A stretch of DNA of 8,859 nt from an uncultured Bacilli bacterium. Lineage in GTDB: Bacteria; Bacillota_I; Bacilli_A; RF39; UBA660. The stretch is taken from contig CANQIM010000043.1 in NCBI GenBank assembly GCA_947624075.1, forward strand, positions 1 to 8,859, read 5' to 3'. Of this stretch, positions 6,138 through 8,859 are shown piece by piece. Made by a program: the position numbers and the translations under genes. Each line of letters starts with the position of its first letter. The first letter of the stretch is position 1. A model generated the notes under the pieces. It was given only the letters and a program-made list of their open reading frames with translations. It was not told the origin of the DNA and searched no databases.

Positions 6138-6283
6138 TTGGCACCACACTTCTCTGGATTGGTATAACCATTTATTACTCCAGATAAAAATATTATAACC
6201 GCCGTTACTATTAAAGCAACACCAGCCAAAGTAGAACTACCCCCTGTTATCTTTTCCATATTTTTATAATCAATATTTTGCAA
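6134..6283 (-). CDS. Double-glycine leader peptide 1 (bacteriocin-like precursor, 49 aa, TTG start)
   Basis: A short gene easily missed because it starts with TTG. A strong binding site (GGGGGAG) lies five bases before it, and it begins two bases after the preceding stop. The leader MQNIDYKNMEKITGG (1-15) is the same length as in the next peptide, with hydrophobic residues at -15, -12, -7 and -4 and ITGG at the cut site. The mature part would be 34 residues: a hydrophobic helix (LAGVALIVTAVIIFLSG) with a GxxxG motif (GVING), then a polar tail YTNPEKCGAK with a single Cys. A start at the internal ATG (codon 9) would leave a leader of only seven residues and is unlikely. It ends in an ATGA overlap with peptide 2. 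Predicted substrate of the C39 transporter upstream; probably one half of a two-peptide bacteriocin. Confidence 0.8.
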   Translation of the reverse strand: MQNIDYKNMEKITGGSSTLAGVALIVTAVIIFLSGVINGYTNPEKCGAK

Positions 6284-6285
6284 AA

Positions 6286-6693
6286 TCACTCCCCCTTCCA
6301 AATTATTTTAAAAATATCAATTAAACGTTCTTTCTTTTGCCTCAAAGAAATAGTTAAGGCATCATTATCTTTATAGTTATTTGAAAACTTAAAATTAATA
6401 ACTATTTGATGATATGTATCATTGTCTTTAGTTAAAATATTTTTATGAACTTTACTAATAGAAAATTTTCTTTTCTTAGAATCATTAAAAAGAGTTGCAT
6501 TATGATAAAAATATTTAGTATCACTATCTTTTACCATGAAAATCACATTTTTATTTGAAACAACACCAGTAAAATTTTTATAGATAAAATGCTTATTAAA
6601 AAACAAGAAAATAATCAAGGCAGTAAAAATAAGATAAAAGAAAATTATAAATACACTTAATAAAAACTTATCTTCATAATTTCTTGTTTTCAA
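6286..6693 (-). CDS. Small membrane-anchored protein of the peptide-export cassette
   Basis: I do not recognise a family. The 135-residue product has a short charged N-terminus, one very hydrophobic segment at about 10-32, and a polar, Lys- and Asn-rich domain of about 100 residues that would lie outside the membrane, ending in RLIDIFKIIWKGE. The layout (cytoplasmic tip, one membrane helix, then FTGVV and beta-like strands) recalls the N-terminus and final beta part of HlyD/LcnD-type accessory proteins without their coiled coil, so a cut-down export partner is one idea; an immunity protein is the other. Start choice: TTG at 6693 has AGGTG six bases upstream; a GTG at 6702 would overlap that site. 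It overlaps the transporter gene by 20 bases and is followed two bases later by peptide 1. Confidence 0.75.
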   Translation of the reverse strand: MKTRNYEDKFLLSVFIIFFYLIFTALIIFLFFNKHFIYKNFTGVVSNKNVIFMVKDSDTKYFYHNATLFNDSKKRKFSISKVHKNILTKDNDTYHQIVINFKFSNNYKDNDALTISLRQKKERLIDIFKIIWKGE

Positions 6694-8749
6694 TAATATC
6701 ACCTGCTTCTACTTTTAAAACTCTATCAAATAATTTTTTATTATTAAATCGATGAGAAATAACAATTATTGTTTTTCCTTCTAAATAATTAAAAATATTT
6801 TCTAAAATTTTCTTTTCTTTTACTATATCAATTTGGCCAAAAGCTTCATCAAAAATATAAATATTACTTTGTCTTAATAAGCTTCTAGCCAAAATTATAC
6901 GTTGTCTTTCTCCATTACTAAAATTGAAACCATTTTCTTCAATGATTGAATCAAAGGAATTAGTTATTTCATCAACTAAAGTAATCTTTATAATTTTTTC
7001 AAATTCTTCTTTAGGAATTTCTTTAAAAAGACAAATATTATTTTTTAAAGTATCAGTAAATAAATATTCATTACTAGAAACATAAGTTATGTTTTTACGA
7101 ATATTTTCTAAATGGTAATGATTTATATCAATGTTTGAAATAGAAAGCATACCATAAGGAACTTCAATATAGCGCATTAGCATTTTTACTAAAGTACTTT
7201 TACCACTGCCTGAAGGACCACTAATTAAAATTCTTTCTCCTAATTTTATTGTTAAATTGGCATTATTAAAAAGATAACGAGTCCCAATTTTATAAGTTAA
7301 ATTTTTAAAAACAATATCGCCTTTTAAGTCATAAGAAAGATAATAATAATTTTTAGAAAAATTCTCATTTTTAATTAGATATAAATCTTCGATACGATTT
7401 AGAGCATTAGAAAAATCACAAAAAGATTCTAATAAATTAAACCCTTTATTAACAGAATTAGTAAAATAAAGGAAAAAGGATTGATAAACAATTAGTTTAC
7501 CAATAGAAATATTTCCTTTTATTACCAAAATTGAACCGATTAAATAAATTAGTACAGTTAAATTTTCATTAAAAAATGTTTTAAGAAAATTTATTTTTGT
7601 AAGATTTAATGAATACTTGTAAAAAGTTTCTAATGAGCTTTCATACTTTAATTTAAATCTATCAATAAGTCTTTTTTCCAAATGCGTTCCTTTGATAGTA
7701 TCAACATTGCTAACAGCTTCAACTAAATAAGAATTTATAATATCTTCATTAGTACTTATTTTTCTTAACATTTTTTTCTTTTTAGATGAGTTTAATTTTA
7801 AAATAATAATTATTAAAAGAAAGGTTAAGGTAATAATTAAGCCCAAAAACTTTTGAAAAGAAAAAATTAAATAGCTAAAAAATATTATGCAAAAAATATC
7901 TGTAGATAAAAAATTGAGCAAATCAGTTAAAAAAATTTTTATGTTTGTTAAATCCTTAAATCGTGCTACCACCTCACCTGTCGTTCTATTTTTATAAAAT
8001 AAATATGGAAGTAAGAGAATTTGCTTAAACGATAAGAATGTTACATCAGCATCAAAAGAGAAAAGAAGTTTGTTTAATAAAATAGTTCTTAGTGTATTTG
8101 CAAAATTTTTAAGCAAATACATAAGTAGTAAAAATGAACTTATAAACCAAGCATTTTCTAATATCTTGTCATTAATTGCATATTCTAATAAATATTTAAA
8201 ATGAAAAGAGACTGCAATAGTAAGAAAAAAGTATATTATAGTTAAAATTATTAGTGACGAAAAAGCAAATTTATTTTTTTTGATATTAGTTTTTATAATT
8301 TTTAAAAGAATCTTTTTTCTTTTTATTATAGGTAGTTTTTTAGCCGGCTGTAAAAGTAAAAAATTACCACTTGATAAAAGATTGAATTCAGCAAAAGAAA
8401 GAATCTTTTTACCCTTAGCTGGATCCATTATTGTTATTTGCTTGGTATTAGTATCAATTTTATAAATGACAACAAAGTGTTTATAGTTTTTATTGACTAT
8501 CACATGAGCAATGCAAGGTAAGTTATTTAGACTTAATTCTGTAATATTGCCATTAACTCCTGAAGCAACAAAACCTAGTTTCTCTGCACCATTTAATAAT
8601 TGATATAATGACACACCTTCCTTAGTAGTATTTGTTATTTCTCGTAAATATTCCTTAGATACATCTCCCCCATAATATCTAATGATAGATAACAAGCAAC
8701 AAATGCCACAGTCCTTAATGCCATCTTGTAAAACTATTTTTAGCGCCAA
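6674..8749 (-). CDS. Peptidase C39-containing ABC transporter (bacteriocin processing and export)
   Basis: Membrane protein that should cut double-glycine leaders and pump the mature peptides out. The 691 residues hold three parts. The C39 cysteine protease (about 1-135) has Q8, C14 (DCGICC), H91 and D109. The membrane domain (about 160-440) has six segments near 161-181, 199-215, 282-298, 301-317, 396-411 and 418-434, with the FYKNRTTGEVVARFKD coupling region. The ATPase domain has Walker A GPSGSGKST (511-519), signature FSNGE (610-614, for LSGGQ), Walker B IYIFDE (E635) and H-loop H666. The Q-loop reads YVSSNEYLF, with Ser559 where Gln is usual. The start is TTG, with AGGAGG 13 bases upstream; no ATG fits. 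Two precursors with matching leaders lie downstream, so it is probably their dedicated exporter. Confidence 0.93.
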   Translation of the reverse strand: MALKIVLQDGIKDCGICCLLSIIRYYGGDVSKEYLREITNTTKEGVSLYQLLNGAEKLGFVASGVNGNITELSLNNLPCIAHVIVNKNYKHFVVIYKIDTNTKQITIMDPAKGKKILSFAEFNLLSSGNFLLLQPAKKLPIIKRKKILLKIIKTNIKKNKFAFSSLIILTIIYFFLTIAVSFHFKYLLEYAINDKILENAWFISSFLLLMYLLKNFANTLRTILLNKLLFSFDADVTFLSFKQILLLPYLFYKNRTTGEVVARFKDLTNIKIFLTDLLNFLSTDIFCIIFFSYLIFSFQKFLGLIITLTFLLIIIILKLNSSKKKKMLRKISTNEDIINSYLVEAVSNVDTIKGTHLEKRLIDRFKLKYESSLETFYKYSLNLTKINFLKTFFNENLTVLIYLIGSILVIKGNISIGKLIVYQSFFLYFTNSVNKGFNLLESFCDFSNALNRIEDLYLIKNENFSKNYYYLSYDLKGDIVFKNLTYKIGTRYLFNNANLTIKLGERILISGPSGSGKSTLVKMLMRYIEVPYGMLSISNIDINHYHLENIRKNITYVSSNEYLFTDTLKNNICLFKEIPKEEFEKIIKITLVDEITNSFDSIIEENGFNFSNGERQRIILARSLLRQSNIYIFDEAFGQIDIVKEKKILENIFNYLEGKTIIVISHRFNNKKLFDRVLKVEAGDIIENKKL

Positions 8750-8859
8750 GTTGTTTCTCTCACCTCCTACTTTATTATTATCAATAAAATAGAAGATTTA
8801 TATTTTTTTTTAATTTTTTTAAAAATTTTTGTAGTTTTTTTATTTTTATTCAAAAATGG
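8750..8859 (-). promoter_or_regulatory. AT-rich leader upstream of the peptide-export cassette
   Basis: Leader of the transporter gene, cut by the window edge. It contains AGGAGGTGA (8768-8760) as ribosome-binding site. Between 8785 and 8859 it is almost pure A/T with repeated A and T runs, like an UP element or bent DNA. A TATAAA (near 8803-8798) could be a -10 box, but no good -35 box stands at the right distance, so the promoter is not fixed. No gene is seen in it. Confidence 0.3.

Noticed and set aside
6190..6225. Internal promoter inside peptide 1 (a TATAAT with TTGCTT 16 bases upstream)
   Set aside because: The -35 match is poor and the bases are constrained by coding for a hydrophobic helix; chance matches are common in such AT-rich DNA.
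8280..8465. Plus-strand open frame of 61 codons with a lipoprotein-like LAGC motif
   Set aside because: The start looks like a lipobox (FLAGC), but it lies fully antisense to the well-supported transporter gene, has no good binding site and a hydrophobic stretch is expected opposite a membrane-domain linker of this composition.
1..8859. CRISPR array, insertion sequence, tRNA or rRNA
   Set aside because: No regularly spaced repeats, transposase-like frame, tRNA cloverleaf or rRNA segment was seen on reading both strands.

Overview
The window is strongly AT-rich and every supported gene is on the minus strand, so it reads from right to left. It uses the standard bacterial code: TGA ends cdd, the small membrane-protein gene and the first peptide gene, and Trp is TGG. 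Gene order, the S21/YqeY pair, the micro-gene yqzL and the sporulation-type genes yqfC and yqfD point to a low-GC member of the Bacillota, probably a spore-former or a descendant of one. The exact order or genus cannot be read from this window.

Right part, about 8749 to 5964: a compact peptide-export cassette. It encodes a peptidase-containing ABC transporter (N-terminal C39 protease, membrane domain, ATPase), a small protein with one N-terminal membrane segment, and two tiny precursor peptides. Both precursors have a 15-residue double-glycine leader ending in ITGG. The first starts at TTG and ends in an ATGA overlap with the second, so they are probably made in equal amounts. This looks like a two-peptide bacteriocin-type (or signalling-peptide) locus in which the transporter cuts the leaders and exports the mature peptides. 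No regulator, full-length HlyD-type protein or certain immunity gene is visible.

Middle, 5931 to 5187: a good sigma-A-type promoter (TTGAAA, 17 bases, TATAAT) separates the cassette from rpsU. An intrinsic-terminator-like hairpin follows rpsU, and yqeY ends in a second one.

Left part, 5124 to 127: a tightly packed, often overlapping housekeeping run: yqfC, yqfD, a VanZ-like gene, ybeY, dgkA, cdd, era, yqzL and recO. It follows the familiar Bacillus order, but yqfA and yqfB are missing and a VanZ-like membrane protein sits where phoH and the HD-phosphodiesterase gene yqfF (pgpH) normally lie. The genes serve ribosome assembly and rRNA maturation (S21, YbeY, Era), lipid-carrier recycling (DgkA), pyrimidine salvage (Cdd), DNA repair (RecO) and sporulation (YqfC, YqfD). 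A hairpin directly over the yqzL ribosome-binding site may tune expression of yqzL-recO. The last 126 bases after recO hold no recognisable gene.
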